From Actinomadura_C sp036008685 (GTDB lineage Bacteria > Actinomycetota > Actinomycetes > Streptosporangiales > Streptosporangiaceae): a stretch of 64,000 nt of DNA. Where the stretch lies: NCBI GenBank assembly GCA_036008685.1, contig DASYNF010000195.1:1-64000 (forward strand). The letters run 5' to 3'. The translations under genes and the position numbers were made by a program. The notes beneath the pieces were generated by a model. That model made no database searches, was not told where the DNA came from, and saw nothing but the letters and a program-made list of their open reading frames with translations. Of the stretch, positions 1-10,751 are shown one piece after another; position 1 is the first letter of the stretch, and every line of letters begins with the position of its first letter.

Positions 1-1589
<1,589 letters not shown>

Positions 1590-1593
<4 letters not shown>

Positions 1594-3692
1594 CTCTCTT
1601 TTCTCCGGAGCGTGAAGATGTGGGCGGGTTGAGTGTGCGGGTCGAGCCGTACGTAGTTGGCGTCCTTCCAGTGGTAGGTCTGACCGGTGAGTTCGTCGGT
1701 GACGGCGAACTCCTCCGACCAGTCCATACCGAGGGCGGGAAGGTCCAGATGTACGGTCGCCTCGCGAACCTGATGCGGATCGAGGTTGACGACGGCGAGG
1801 ACGACATCGCCGAGATCACCGGCGTCGCCGGTGGGCACGGCCGGGCCGGGCCGCCGCTTGGAGAAGCAGATCAGATCCGGCTGGTCCACGTGATGAAATC
1901 GTAGGTTGCGCAGTAGGTGCAGGGCCGGGTGGGCCTTGCGGAGCGTGTTCAGCCGGGTGATCAGAGGGGCGATGCTGCGCCCCTCCCGCTCGGACCGCTC
2001 CCAGTCCCGCGGGCGGTACTGGTATTTCTCCGAGTCCCGGTATTCCTCGCTGCCCGGTCGTACGGGCGTGTTCTCGACCAGCTCGTAGCCGGAGTAGACG
2101 CCCCAGGTCGGGGAGAGCAGCGCGGCGAGGATCGCGCGGATCTCGAAGGCCGGTCGGCCACCGTGCACCAGGTATTCGTGCAGGATGTCGGGGGTGTTGA
2201 CGAACAGGTTGGGCCGCATGTACTTGGCGGCGTCGCCGGACAGTTCCTTGAAGTAGTCCTCGAGCTCTTCCTTGGTGTTGCGCCAGGTGAAGTAGGTGTA
2301 GGACTGGTGGAAGCCGATCTTCCCGAGGGTGTGCATCATCGCCGGCCGGGTGAACGCCTCGGCCAGGAAGATCACATCAGGGTCGGTGCGGTGGATCTCG
2401 CCGAGCAGCCGTTCCCAGAACGCGACCGGTTTGGTGTGGGGGTTGTCCACCCGGAAGATCCGGACTCCATGCTCCATCCAGTGGCGTACGACGAGCTCGA
2501 TCTCCTCGTAGATGCCTTGGGGGTCGTTGTCGAAGTTGAGCGGATAGATGTCCTGGTACTTCTTCGGCGGATTCTCGGCATAGGCGATCGCGCCGTCGGC
2601 GCGGGTGGTGAACCAGTCCGGGTGTTCCTTCACCCAGGGATGGTCGGGCGCGCACTGCAGGGCCAGGTCCAGGGCGACCTCCATCCCGAGGTCTCCGGCA
2701 TAGGCCACGAACGCGTCGAAGTCGGCGATCGTGCCCAGGTCCGGGTGGACGGCGTCATGCCCGCCGTCCGCGGAGCCGATCGCCCACGGCGAGCCGGGGT
2801 CGTACGGGCCCGGGGTCAGGGTGTTGTTGGGGCCCTTCCGGAACGCCGTCCCGATCGGGTGGATCGGAGGAAGGTAGACGACGTCGAAACCCATGTCCGC
2901 GACGGCGGGGAGCCGCTTCATCGCGGTGCGGAACGTCCCGGACATCGGAGCCTTGTGTCCCAGCGGATCGAAGGAGACGCCCTCGGATCGGGGGAAGAGC
3001 TCGTACCAGGAGCCGTAGAGCGCGCGCTCCCGGTGCACGATGACGGGATACCACGGGGAGGCGGAGTCGAGTTCGCGCAGTGAATGAGCGTGCAGGAGAT
3101 CGCGCACCCGCGGTCCGACGGCCGCGGCGAGCCGGTCGAGGGCCGGGATGGCCGGGTCGAGGAGGTCCCGTGCCAGCGTGGTCAGCATGGGGCGCTCCGC
3201 CGTCGGCACGCCCTCCGCGGCCCGGGAGAACAGCGCCGCGCCCTCTTCGAACATCAGCTCGACGTCCTGGCCGCGTGGCACCTTGATCTCGGCGTCGTGC
3301 CACCAGTGCGCGACCGGGTCGCCCCAGGCCTCGACGCGGAAGTGCCATGTGCCCGTCTCGGTCATGGCCACCTCGGCCGTGAGCCGGTCGGTTCCCGGGA
3401 TGGGCTCGCTCATGCGCACGAGGGGCCTCGTGGTGCCGTCGGGCGCGCGCACCACCACGCCGGCGCCCAGCGTCTCATGGCCTTCACGGAAGACCGTCGC
3501 GCTCACCTGGAAGGACTCACCGACCGCGGCCTTGGCGGGCCAGCGCCCTCCGTCGACCACGGGTTCCACGTCGAGGATGGGGATGCGTTCGATCATCGGC
3601 GGAAACGGCACCTGCGGTGTCCGTGACGCGACGCGGTCTTCGATCAGGTGCCGATCGCCCGTGTCCCGGGTCGTATCCGGCTCAACTTGCAT
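1590..3692 (-). CDS. glgE: Alpha-1,4-glucan:maltose-1-phosphate maltosyltransferase GlgE
   Basis: Cytoplasmic GH13_3 enzyme that extends alpha-1,4-glucan with maltosyl units from maltose-1-phosphate. The 700-residue product matches the usual family length. An N-terminal beta domain (about 35-150) includes PILDVEPVVDGGRWPAKA. The catalytic domain shows FRVDNPHTKP (nucleophile D416), FLAEAFTRP (acid E445) and FVNTPDILHEYL (D502). An open frame extends upstream to 3773, but the ATG at 3692 has a GAGG about 6 nt upstream. A later ATG at 3596 would also retain the domain but lacks a clear ribosome site. It is upstream of and coupled to treS, and divergent from the phosphorylase, consistent with a storage-glucan or trehalose module. 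Confidence 0.95.
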
Positions 3693-4065
3693 ACCCCACC
3701 TCATGCTCGTCTGTACGAGCCCATCCTTAGTCGATCCGAACGGGTGGAATGTCCACTCCGCGTGTTTATTCAAGCGTCTTCATGCCCAGCATCGGCGTCT
3801 TACTCCCCGGTACAGCCTCTTAACTTTCGGTAACGGCTCGGGCACGGAAGGGCCCTGGTTCCGGGTGACGCGGGGGGCGGAACGGGTGGGAGGACGCGCG
3901 GGAATGTTCCATGACCTTTCGGAGGGCTCGGGTCCGGAGGTGCGCGTGTCACCGCCGGCCCCGTGAAGGGGTGGAGTCGTGTGGAGAGACTTGACCAACC
4001 TCAAGGGATCTTGTCTATCGGTTCGGGTCGCGAGGACCCGGGGCTCCCGCATAACGTTACCGAGC
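3693..4065. promoter_or_regulatory. Divergent intergenic region glgE / glgP
   Basis: A 373-bp gene-free stretch between two divergently transcribed glucan genes, so it should hold both promoters. On the plus strand TTGACC (3991-3996) and TCTATC (4014-4019) are 17 nt apart and about 50 nt upstream of the phosphorylase GTG, a weak sigma-70-like candidate. The segment 3760-3835 is noticeably less GC-rich than its surroundings. I see no convincing operator palindrome. Confidence 0.35.
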
Positions 4066-6666
4066 GTGAAGGCCATCCGACGATTCACCGTACGTACCGT
4101 CCTGCCCGAACCACTGCGACAGCTCGAGGAACTCGTTCTCAACCTGCGCTGGTCATGGCATAACGAGACGCTCGACCTGTTCCGGTCGGTGGACCCTGAG
4201 TTGTGGGAAACCGTGCGGCACGATCCCGTGAGGTTGCTGGGGGAGGTGTCCGCCGACCGGCTCGCGAGCCTGGCGGCCGACCGCCGCTTCCTGCGGCGCC
4301 TGCAGGATGCCGCCGACGACCTGCGGGACTATCTGAGCCGACCGCGCTGGTATCAGTCCCTGGAGGACGCGCCGCCGAGCGCCATCGCCTACTTCTCACC
4401 GGAATACGGCATCACCGCGGCGCTGCCGCAGTATTCGGGCGGGCTCGGCATCCTCGCCGGTGACCACCTCAAGACGGCGAGCGACCTCGGCGTACCGATC
4501 ATCGGCGTCGGGCTGCTCTATCACCACGGTTACTTCTCCCAGTCGCTGTCGCCCGACGGCTGGCAGCTGGAGCGCTATCCTCCGCTCGCGCCGAACGGGC
4601 TCCCGCTCACGCTGCTGCGCGAAGACGACGGCACGCCGGTGCGGATCACGGTGGGCCTTCCGGAGGGGAGGGACCTCAGCGCCCAGGTCTGTCTGGCGAG
4701 CGTCGGCCGTGTGCCGCTCCTTCTCCTCGACTCCGACGTGGAAGACAACGACCACGAGTCCCGAGAGGTCACCGACCGGTTGTACGGCGGCGGGACCGAT
4801 CACCGGCTGCTCCAGGAGATGCTCCTCGGCATCGGCGGAGTGCGGGCGATCCGGGCGTACTGCCGGATCACCGGGCACCCTTCGCCCGAGGTCTTCCACA
4901 CCAATGAGGGGCATGCCGGCTTCCTCGGCCTCGAACGGATCCGCGAGCTCGTCACCGAGCAGGACCTGTCCTTCGACGAGGCGATCGAGGCCACCCGGGC
5001 GGGCACGGTCTTCACCACCCACACCCCCGTGCCGGCGGGCATCGACCGGTTCCCCCGGGAACTGATCCAGAAATATTTCGGCGGTCCCGGTGAGACCGCC
5101 AGCGTGCCGTTGGAGCGCGTGCTGGGCCTGGGGGCGGAGACCTACGACGACGGCGACCAGAGCGTCTTCAACATGGCGGTCATGGGCATGCGGCTGGCCC
5201 AGCGGGTCAACGGCGTCAGCCGCCTGCACGGCCAGGTGAGCCGTGAGATGTTCGGCGGCCTGTGGGGCGGCTTCGACGTCGACGAGGTTCCGATCGGTTC
5301 CATCACCAACGGCGTGCACGCGGAGACCTGGGTCGCGCCGGAGATGATCGAGCTGGTCGTCCGTGAGCTCCCGGAGGCCGTCACCACCGGCCGGGAGTGG
5401 GAGGATGTGCGGCGTCTTCCCGAGGCGGAGATCTGGCGCGTCCGGCGCACGCTCCGCGCGCGTCTCGTCCAGGACGCCAGGCGCCGGCTCCGGGAGTCAT
5501 GGAGGCAGAGAGGCGCCTCCGAGGCCGAGCTGTCCTGGATCGACGAGGCCCTCGACCCGGACGTGCTGACGATCGGGTTCGCCCGCCGCGTGCCGTCGTA
5601 CAAGCGGCTCACCCTGATGATGCGGGACCCGGACCGCCTGCGCGCGATCCTCCTGGACCCCACCCGGCCGGTGCAGATCCTCATCGCGGGCAAGGCCCAC
5701 CCCGCGGACGAGGGCGGGAAGCGGCTCATCCAGGACATCGTCCGGTTCGCCGACGACGCCGGTGTCCGGCACCGCATCGTGTTCCTGCCCGACTACGACA
5801 TGGCGCTCGGGCAGATGCTGGTCCAGGGCTGTGACGTCTGGATGAACAACCCGCTCCGCCCGCTCGAGGCGTGCGGCACCTCGGGCATGAAGGCCGCCCT
5901 GAACGGCGGGCTCAACCTCTCCATCCGGGACGGCTGGTGGGACGAGTGGTTCGACGGCCAGAACGGCTGGACGATCCCCTCGGCCGACGGGGTCGATGAC
6001 CCCGATCGCCGTGACGACCTCGAGGCGAGTGCGTTGTACGAACTCATCGAGGACCACGTGGCGGTCATGTTCTACGATCGCGGCGGCGACGGCCTGCCGC
6101 GCCGCTGGCTGGAGATGGTCAAGCACACGCTGGCCTCGCTCGGCCCGAAGGTGCTGTCCACCCGGATGCTGCGCGACTATGTCATCGACCTCTATGGTCC
6201 GGCGGCCGCGTCGGCGCGGGCCATGACGGCAGGCGACTGGGCGGGGGCCCGGGAGCTGGCCGAGTGGAAGCAGCGGGTCGTCAAGGCGTGGCCGGGCGTG
6301 AGCGTCGGCCATGTCGAGTCGGCGGGTGTCGGCGACAGCCCGCACGTCGGCGAGCGGCTGACCGTGCGCACCACGGTGGAGATCGGAGAATTGCGGCCCG
6401 CCGACGTCGCGGTCGAGGTCGTGTACGGCCGGGTCGACGACACCGACTCGCTGGTCGAGCCCGGCTACGAGGAACTCTCCGCCGTGGAGGTCCTGGACAA
6501 CGGTCGCCTGCGCTATGTCGGTGAGGTCCCGCTCGACCGCACCGGCGCGTTCGGCTACAGCGTCCGGGTGGTGCCACGGCAGGACATGCTGGCCGGCCGC
6601 ACCGAGATGGGTCTGGTCGCGCTGCCCGCCACGCCCATCGGCATGACCAACGGCGACCTCCGCTGA
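4066..6666 (+). CDS. glgP: Alpha-glucan (glycogen/maltodextrin) phosphorylase
   Basis: GT35 phosphorylase releasing glucose-1-phosphate from the non-reducing ends of alpha-1,4-glucans. The N-terminus MKAIRRFTVRTVLPEPL followed by LRWSWHNETLDLF is the DUF3417-containing actinobacterial subtype. AYFSPEYGITAALPQYSGG and HTNEGHAGFLGLERI sit in the N-terminal half. EACGTSGMKAALNGGLN carries the pyridoxal-phosphate lysine (K609). Length is 866 residues. The open frame starts at 3979, but the GTG at 4066 reproduces the typical family N-terminus, so I start there; its ribosome site is weak. Convergent with the secreted nuclease gene, from which a perfect hairpin separates it. Together with GlgE it links glucan synthesis and breakdown. 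Confidence 0.92.
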   Translation: MKAIRRFTVRTVLPEPLRQLEELVLNLRWSWHNETLDLFRSVDPELWETVRHDPVRLLGEVSADRLASLAADRRFLRRLQDAADDLRDYLSRPRWYQSLEDAPPSAIAYFSPEYGITAALPQYSGGLGILAGDHLKTASDLGVPIIGVGLLYHHGYFSQSLSPDGWQLERYPPLAPNGLPLTLLREDDGTPVRITVGLPEGRDLSAQVCLASVGRVPLLLLDSDVEDNDHESREVTDRLYGGGTDHRLLQEMLLGIGGVRAIRAYCRITGHPSPEVFHTNEGHAGFLGLERIRELVTEQDLSFDEAIEATRAGTVFTTHTPVPAGIDRFPRELIQKYFGGPGETASVPLERVLGLGAETYDDGDQSVFNMAVMGMRLAQRVNGVSRLHGQVSREMFGGLWGGFDVDEVPIGSITNGVHAETWVAPEMIELVVRELPEAVTTGREWEDVRRLPEAEIWRVRRTLRARLVQDARRRLRESWRQRGASEAELSWIDEALDPDVLTIGFARRVPSYKRLTLMMRDPDRLRAILLDPTRPVQILIAGKAHPADEGGKRLIQDIVRFADDAGVRHRIVFLPDYDMALGQMLVQGCDVWMNNPLRPLEACGTSGMKAALNGGLNLSIRDGWWDEWFDGQNGWTIPSADGVDDPDRRDDLEASALYELIEDHVAVMFYDRGGDGLPRRWLEMVKHTLASLGPKVLSTRMLRDYVIDLYGPAAASARAMTAGDWAGARELAEWKQRVVKAWPGVSVGHVESAGVGDSPHVGERLTVRTTVEIGELRPADVAVEVVYGRVDDTDSLVEPGYEELSAVEVLDNGRLRYVGEVPLDRTGAFGYSVRVVPRQDMLAGRTEMGLVALPATPIGMTNGDLR

Positions 6667-6764
6667 GGCCGCCGCGGCGATGACGCAGGGACCCGTGGGC
6701 ACGCCGGCCGTGCTCACGGGCCTGCCGGCGGACCGTGCCGACGGACCGTGCCGACGGACACGGC

Positions 6765-6812
6765 GAACAACCGCAAGATCACGGACCTTACGAGGTGATC
6801 TTGCGGTTGTTC
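6765..6812. terminator. Bidirectional hairpin terminator
   Basis: Perfect 18-bp inverted repeat (6765-6782 with 6795-6812; arm GAACAACCGCAAGATCAC) around a 12-nt loop, between convergent glgP and the nuclease gene. There is no T-run on either side, which is common for actinobacterial terminators. The arm resembles the palindrome at 48515-48566 (see findings). Confidence 0.75.
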
Positions 6813-6834
6813 ACGCTCGGCCCCGGGGTCCGGG

Positions 6835-7479
6835 TCAGCAGTAGCCGAGCATGGAGGTCAGCGCGGACTTCTCGGCGCTGTCCGCGGTGAGGCTGTAGCG
6901 GTACTTCACATCGACCCAGGACCGGGCGTACAGGCACCAGATCGCGGTCCGCGACGGCTTCCACTGGGCCGGGTCCTTGTCGCCCTTGGCCTGGTTGACG
7001 TTGTCGGTGACGGCCCAGAGCTGGGACGACGACAGGTCGTTGGCGAACTGCTGGCGCCGGCTCGTGGTCCAGCCGCTGGCGCCGGAACGCCATGCCTGGG
7101 CGAGCGGGACCATGTGGTCGATGTCCACGTCCGAGGGGCTGGTCCAGGTGGCGCCGTCATAGGGGCTGTACCAGGAGCCCGAGGTCGGGTAGCAGTCCGA
7201 CCCCACGGTGACGTTGGTGCCGTCGCGCTTCAGCACGGTCTCGCGGGTGTTGCACGACCCGGAGGTCGTGATCCAGTGCGGGAACAGGTCCCGGCTGTAG
7301 CCGGTCGAGGAGCCCTCCGCGCTCGTGGTGAGCGCCGACAGGTGTGTACGGGACGTGGCGGCGTCCGGCGGGGTCGGCGGCGCCGCGGCCGCCGGTCCGG
7401 CGAAGCCGACCACGACGGCCAGCGCCACGAGCGCCGACCCGAGCAGTCCTTGCCCTCTGATGCGTTTACTACGGCCCAT
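6835..7479 (-). CDS. Secreted HNH endonuclease family protein (DUF1524)
   Basis: A 214-residue exported protein. Residues 1-33 form a Sec signal peptide: MGRSKRIRGQ, a hydrophobic core, then GPAAAA as the likely cleavage region. The mature part has the DUF1524/GmrSD C-terminal HNH pattern: DVDIDHMVPLAQAW with catalytic-type H122, and LWAVTDNVNQAKGDKDP with N161/N163. Four cysteines (76, 96, 182, 214) could form two disulfides, fitting an extracellular location. Such small actinobacterial proteins are annotated as secreted HNH nucleases; substrate and role (nutrient scavenging or competition) are not established here. The gene is monocistronic, with a hairpin just beyond its stop. Confidence 0.85.
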   Translation of the reverse strand: MGRSKRIRGQGLLGSALVALAVVVGFAGPAAAAPPTPPDAATSRTHLSALTTSAEGSSTGYSRDLFPHWITTSGSCNTRETVLKRDGTNVTVGSDCYPTSGSWYSPYDGATWTSPSDVDIDHMVPLAQAWRSGASGWTTSRRQQFANDLSSSQLWAVTDNVNQAKGDKDPAQWKPSRTAIWCLYARSWVDVKYRYSLTADSAEKSALTSMLGYC

Positions 7480-7742
7480 GAAGCCCTCCTTGCTTGATCC
7501 ACTCAGGGGGAGCGTGACTATCGCGCCCTACGGCGGGATGAGCGGAACAAGAAGGGACAGTGACAAATAAGGATCTATGCGGAAATGTCAGGATTTGCCG
7601 ATAAGAGAGCGACCGGTTCGGCGGTATCGGGCCTCGTATGACTCCGCGGCCTTGTGACCAGGGCGGATGTGGTCGCTCTCGGCTCTTCCAGCGGTGCCGC
7701 GTAGGCTCGCGCAGGCACAGGTCGCCGGATCAAGGAGGTCAA

Positions 7743-8522
7743 GTGGGCGAGTTCGTACGCGTGGAGACAGAGGACGGCGTCGCGACCATCAGGCTGGACC
7801 GGCCGAAGATGAACGCTCTGAACGCCCAGGTTCAGGGCGAGATCACCGAGGCCGCCCGCCAGGTGAGCGCGGACGACGACATCCGCGCCGTGGTGCTGTA
7901 CGGCGGGGAGAGGGTCTTCGCCGCCGGTGCCGACATCAAGGAGATGGCGGACATGTCCTATGCCACCATGTCCGGCCACTCGCACACGCTGCAGGAGTTC
8001 ACCTCCGCGCTCGCGGCCATTCCCAAGCCGGTCGTGGCCGCGATCACCGGCTATGCCCTCGGAGGGGGACTGGAGGTGGCCCTGGCCGCCGACTTCCGGG
8101 TGGCCGGTGAGAGCGCCCGGGTCGGCCAGCCGGAGATCCAGCTCGGCATCATCCCTGGCGCGGGCGGGACCCAGCGGCTCGCCCGCCTGATCGGCCCGGC
8201 CAGGGCCAAGGACCTGGTCTTCTCCGGCCGGCATGTCCGGGCCGACGAGGCGCTGGCCATGGGCCTGGTGGACAAGGTGGTGCCCGATGCCGAGGTCTAC
8301 ACCGAGGCGCTCAAGCTGGCCGAGCGGTACAAGAACGGCCCGGCCATCGCGCTGCGGGCGGCCAAGCAGGCGATCGACGCCGGGCTCGAGGTGGATCTGG
8401 ACACCGGCCTCGAGATCGAGAGGTTGCAGTTCTCCGCCCTCTTCGCCACGGAGGACCAGAAGATCGGGATGAGGAGCTTCGTCGAGGAGGGGCCGGGCAA
8501 GGCCGAGTTCGTGGGCCGCTGA
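7743..8522 (+). CDS. Enoyl-CoA hydratase/isomerase family protein
   Basis: Crotonase-fold enzyme, probably hydrating 2-enoyl-CoA in beta-oxidation. The 259-residue product has the oxyanion-hole region FAAGADIKEMADM and the active-site block GGGLEVALAADF...VGQPEIQLGIIPGAGGTQRL. Both catalytic glutamates of true hydratases are present (E111 and E131, 20 residues apart as in the rat enzyme). The open frame reaches 7638, but the GTG at 7743 follows AAGGAGG at good spacing. It is closed by a 16-bp hairpin at 8533-8570. Fatty-acid context with the downstream desaturase is suggestive only; the gap of 270 bp and the terminator indicate separate units. Confidence 0.92.
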   Translation: MGEFVRVETEDGVATIRLDRPKMNALNAQVQGEITEAARQVSADDDIRAVVLYGGERVFAAGADIKEMADMSYATMSGHSHTLQEFTSALAAIPKPVVAAITGYALGGGLEVALAADFRVAGESARVGQPEIQLGIIPGAGGTQRLARLIGPARAKDLVFSGRHVRADEALAMGLVDKVVPDAEVYTEALKLAERYKNGPAIALRAAKQAIDAGLEVDLDTGLEIERLQFSALFATEDQKIGMRSFVEEGPGKAEFVGR

Positions 8523-8532
8523 CTCCGGCGGG

Positions 8533-8570
8533 CCCCGGATCCGGATCCAATGCCGGATCCGGATCCGGGG
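8533..8570 (+). terminator. Hairpin terminator after enoyl-CoA hydratase
   Basis: Perfect 16-bp inverted repeat (8533-8548 and 8555-8570; CCCCGGATCCGGATCC) with a 6-nt loop, 11 nt after the stop. The GGATCC units make it a double BamHI-like palindrome. No T-run follows. Confidence 0.7.
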
Positions 8571-8731
8571 AGGAGATGCCGTCGTGTCGCGGCATGGCCT
8601 GGCCATGAGGCGGTGCGCCCTCCGCGACAGGCCGCGCGCCGGCGATCGGCCGCGGCGTACGACCACGAAGAAGAGGCGTTCGACCACAAACAAGAAGCGC
8701 TCATCTTTGTCGGTCGCCGCGTGGCCCCGAT

Positions 8732-8749
8732 ACCTACGCAGCCGTAGGT
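8732..8749. promoter_or_regulatory. Palindrome upstream of desaturase (candidate operator)
   Basis: ACCTACG-CAGC-CGTAGGT, perfect 7-bp arms, lies 44 bp upstream of the desaturase ATG. It is followed by a second imperfect inverted repeat, GTGACAGAT...ATCTGGTCAC (8756-8779). The first looks like a TetR-type operator; no regulator gene is adjacent, so the binding protein is unknown. Confidence 0.4.
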
Positions 8750-8792
8750 TAGACCGTGACAGATCCGTTATCTGGTCACTGAGGAGTCGCCA

Positions 8793-9740
8793 ATGGCGCA
8801 CGCATCCCGCCCGAAGACGACGGCCGAGCTCTTGATGGAACTCGAGCCGGTGGTCGCCACGGAGCTCGATCGTCATCTGTCCACGGCAAAGGAGTGGTTT
8901 CCGCACGAATACGTGCCGTGGAGCGAGGGCCGTGACTTCGACGGCGTGCTGGGCGGTGAGGCGTGGTCGGTCGAGGACTCCAAGGTCACGCCCGAGGCCC
9001 GTGCGGCGTTGGTGGTCAATCTCCTCACCGAGGACAACCTCCCCGGCTACCACCGTGAGATCGCGACCCTCTTCGGCCGCGACGGCGCGTGGGGGACGTG
9101 GGTCAATCGCTGGACGGCCGAGGAGAACCGGCACGGCATCGTCATCCGCGACTACCTCACCGTGACGCGCGCCGTCGACCCGGTGGCGCTGGAGCGGGCG
9201 CGGATGATCCACATGGAGGGCGGCTACGAGGCCGACCATGGGGACAAGATGCTCCACAGCCTCGCCTACGTGTCCTTCCAGGAACTGGCGACCCGGGTCT
9301 CGCACCGCAACACCGGCAAGGCGTCCGGCGACCCGATATGCGAGCGGCTGCTGGCCCGGGTGGCGGCGGACGAGAACCTCCACATGCTCTTCTACCGCAA
9401 CGTGCTGGCCGCCGCCTTCGAGCTCGCGCCCGGAGAGACCATGCGCGCGGTGACCGACGTCGTCAAGAACTTCCAGATGCCGGGACACACGATCGAGGGC
9501 TTCATGCGCAAGTCCGTGGCCATCGCCAATGCCGGGATCTACGACCTCCGGCTGCACCTCGACGACGTGCTGTCCCCGGTGCTGCGCCAGTGGGGAGTCT
9601 TCGAGATGGAGGGGCTGGACGGCGAGGGGGAGAAGGCGCGCGAGGAGCTGTCGGAATTCCTGAAGGGGGTCGACACCGCGGCCAGCCGGTTCGTGGAGCG
9701 TCGTGCCGCACGCCGCGCCCGGCAGGCCGCCCGGGCATGA
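8793..9740 (+). CDS. Acyl-ACP desaturase (soluble diiron type)
   Basis: Soluble stearoyl-ACP desaturase family (DesA1/DesA2-like), introducing a double bond into acyl-ACP with O2 and ferredoxin-type electrons. The 315-residue helical protein contains all six diiron ligands expected from the castor enzyme: E80 in LLTEDNLPGYHRE, E111 and H114 in EENRH, E164 in FQELATRVSH, E194 and H197 in DENLH. The C-terminus is Arg/Ala-rich (RRAARRARQAARA). The ATG at 8793 follows GAGGAG. The preceding 270 bp carry a terminator for the upstream gene and an operator-like palindrome, so expression is probably independently regulated. Confidence 0.93.
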   Translation: MAHASRPKTTAELLMELEPVVATELDRHLSTAKEWFPHEYVPWSEGRDFDGVLGGEAWSVEDSKVTPEARAALVVNLLTEDNLPGYHREIATLFGRDGAWGTWVNRWTAEENRHGIVIRDYLTVTRAVDPVALERARMIHMEGGYEADHGDKMLHSLAYVSFQELATRVSHRNTGKASGDPICERLLARVAADENLHMLFYRNVLAAAFELAPGETMRAVTDVVKNFQMPGHTIEGFMRKSVAIANAGIYDLRLHLDDVLSPVLRQWGVFEMEGLDGEGEKAREELSEFLKGVDTAASRFVERRAARRARQAARA

Positions 9741-9864
9741 CCCGCGCCCAGAGGGCCCGCCGCTGACCCCGTCGAGGCGGCCGGGACGCACGCCGGCCGA
9801 GCCGGAACCAATACCGCCCAGGCCCCGTCCAATAGGCCACAGAGCAGGGACACGACGGGGCGCA

Positions 9865-10702
9865 ATGGGGCGCAATGGGAAGGTCATGGCTACGGTCGCG
9901 CGACTGGGCGAGTATCGGCTGCTGGAACGCATCGGAGCCGGCAGCACCGCGATGGTGCACCTCGCCGTGGACGGGCGTGGCCGCGAGGTGGCGCTGAAGG
10001 AGCTGCGCCCGGAGTTCGCCGGAGACCCGGACGCGCGGCGCAGGCTGGCCCGGGAGATCCTCGCCCTCGGGAAGGTCCACAGCCCTTATATGGCTCGGCT
10101 GCTCGACGGTGAGGTCGGGGGCGAGCGTCCCTACACCGTCACGCGCTACGTTCCCGGGACGACGCTCCGTGAGCTCGTCGACACCTGCGGGCCGCTGCGC
10201 GGGATCTCGCTGAACCAGGTTCGCGCGCCGGCTGGCGGAGGGGGCCGCCGCGGTCCATGCGGCCGGCGTCGTGCACCGGGACCTGGCGCCGGGCAACGTG
10301 ATGGTCCTCGGCGGATCCCCGGTCGTGATCGACTTCGGGGTCGCGTACGAGGCCAGGGCCGGTCAGGAGACCCGGCCGGGCATCCTGATCGGCACCCCCG
10401 CCTACCTGGCGCCGGAGCTGATCGAGGGTGGGGCGGTCACCCCGGCCGTGGACGTGTTCTCCTGGGCGGCCACCGTCGCTTTCGCGGCCACGGGCCGCCC
10501 GCCGTTCGGGATCGGGTCGCTGCACGGGGTGTGCTTCCGTATCCTGCGGGGGGCGGCCGATCTTCAGGGGGTCCCTGAGCCGCTGGCGTCGCTGCTGCGT
10601 CCTTCGCTGGGACGTGATCCGGGCGCGCGGCCGCCGGCGGCCCGGCTCGCGAGCGATCTGGCCCGGTGGAGCGTCGAACCGGCTCTTGCCCGGACAGGGT
10701 GA
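9865..10702 (+). pseudogene. Ser/Thr protein kinase, frameshifted (array member 1)
   Basis: A Hanks-type kinase split over two frames. Frame 1 (from the ATG at 9865, or 9886) encodes LGEYRLLERIGAGSTAMVHLA, the ATP-binding lysine K45 in EVALKELRPE, and reaches LRGISLNQV at about 10221. The protein then continues one base out of phase as ARRLAEGAAAVHAAGVVHRD to ARTG at 10702. Removing one base near 10222 restores a roughly 278-residue kinase. The second part has VVHRDLAPGNV, VIDFGVAY and GTPAYLAPELIEGG. In HRDLAPGN the lysine of the usual HRDLKPxN is alanine. No linker or membrane segment follows, unlike the other array members. Either a recent pseudogene or a sequencing error. Confidence 0.75.
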
Positions 10703-10751
10703 AGTGTCGGATAGATCCGCTTTTGGCCCACTACCGTTAGGGTTCGGTGCG

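Noticed and set aside
7575..9947. 790-residue minus-strand open frame over enoyl-CoA hydratase and desaturase
   Set aside because: Both plus-strand genes carry full catalytic motifs; the antisense product has none.
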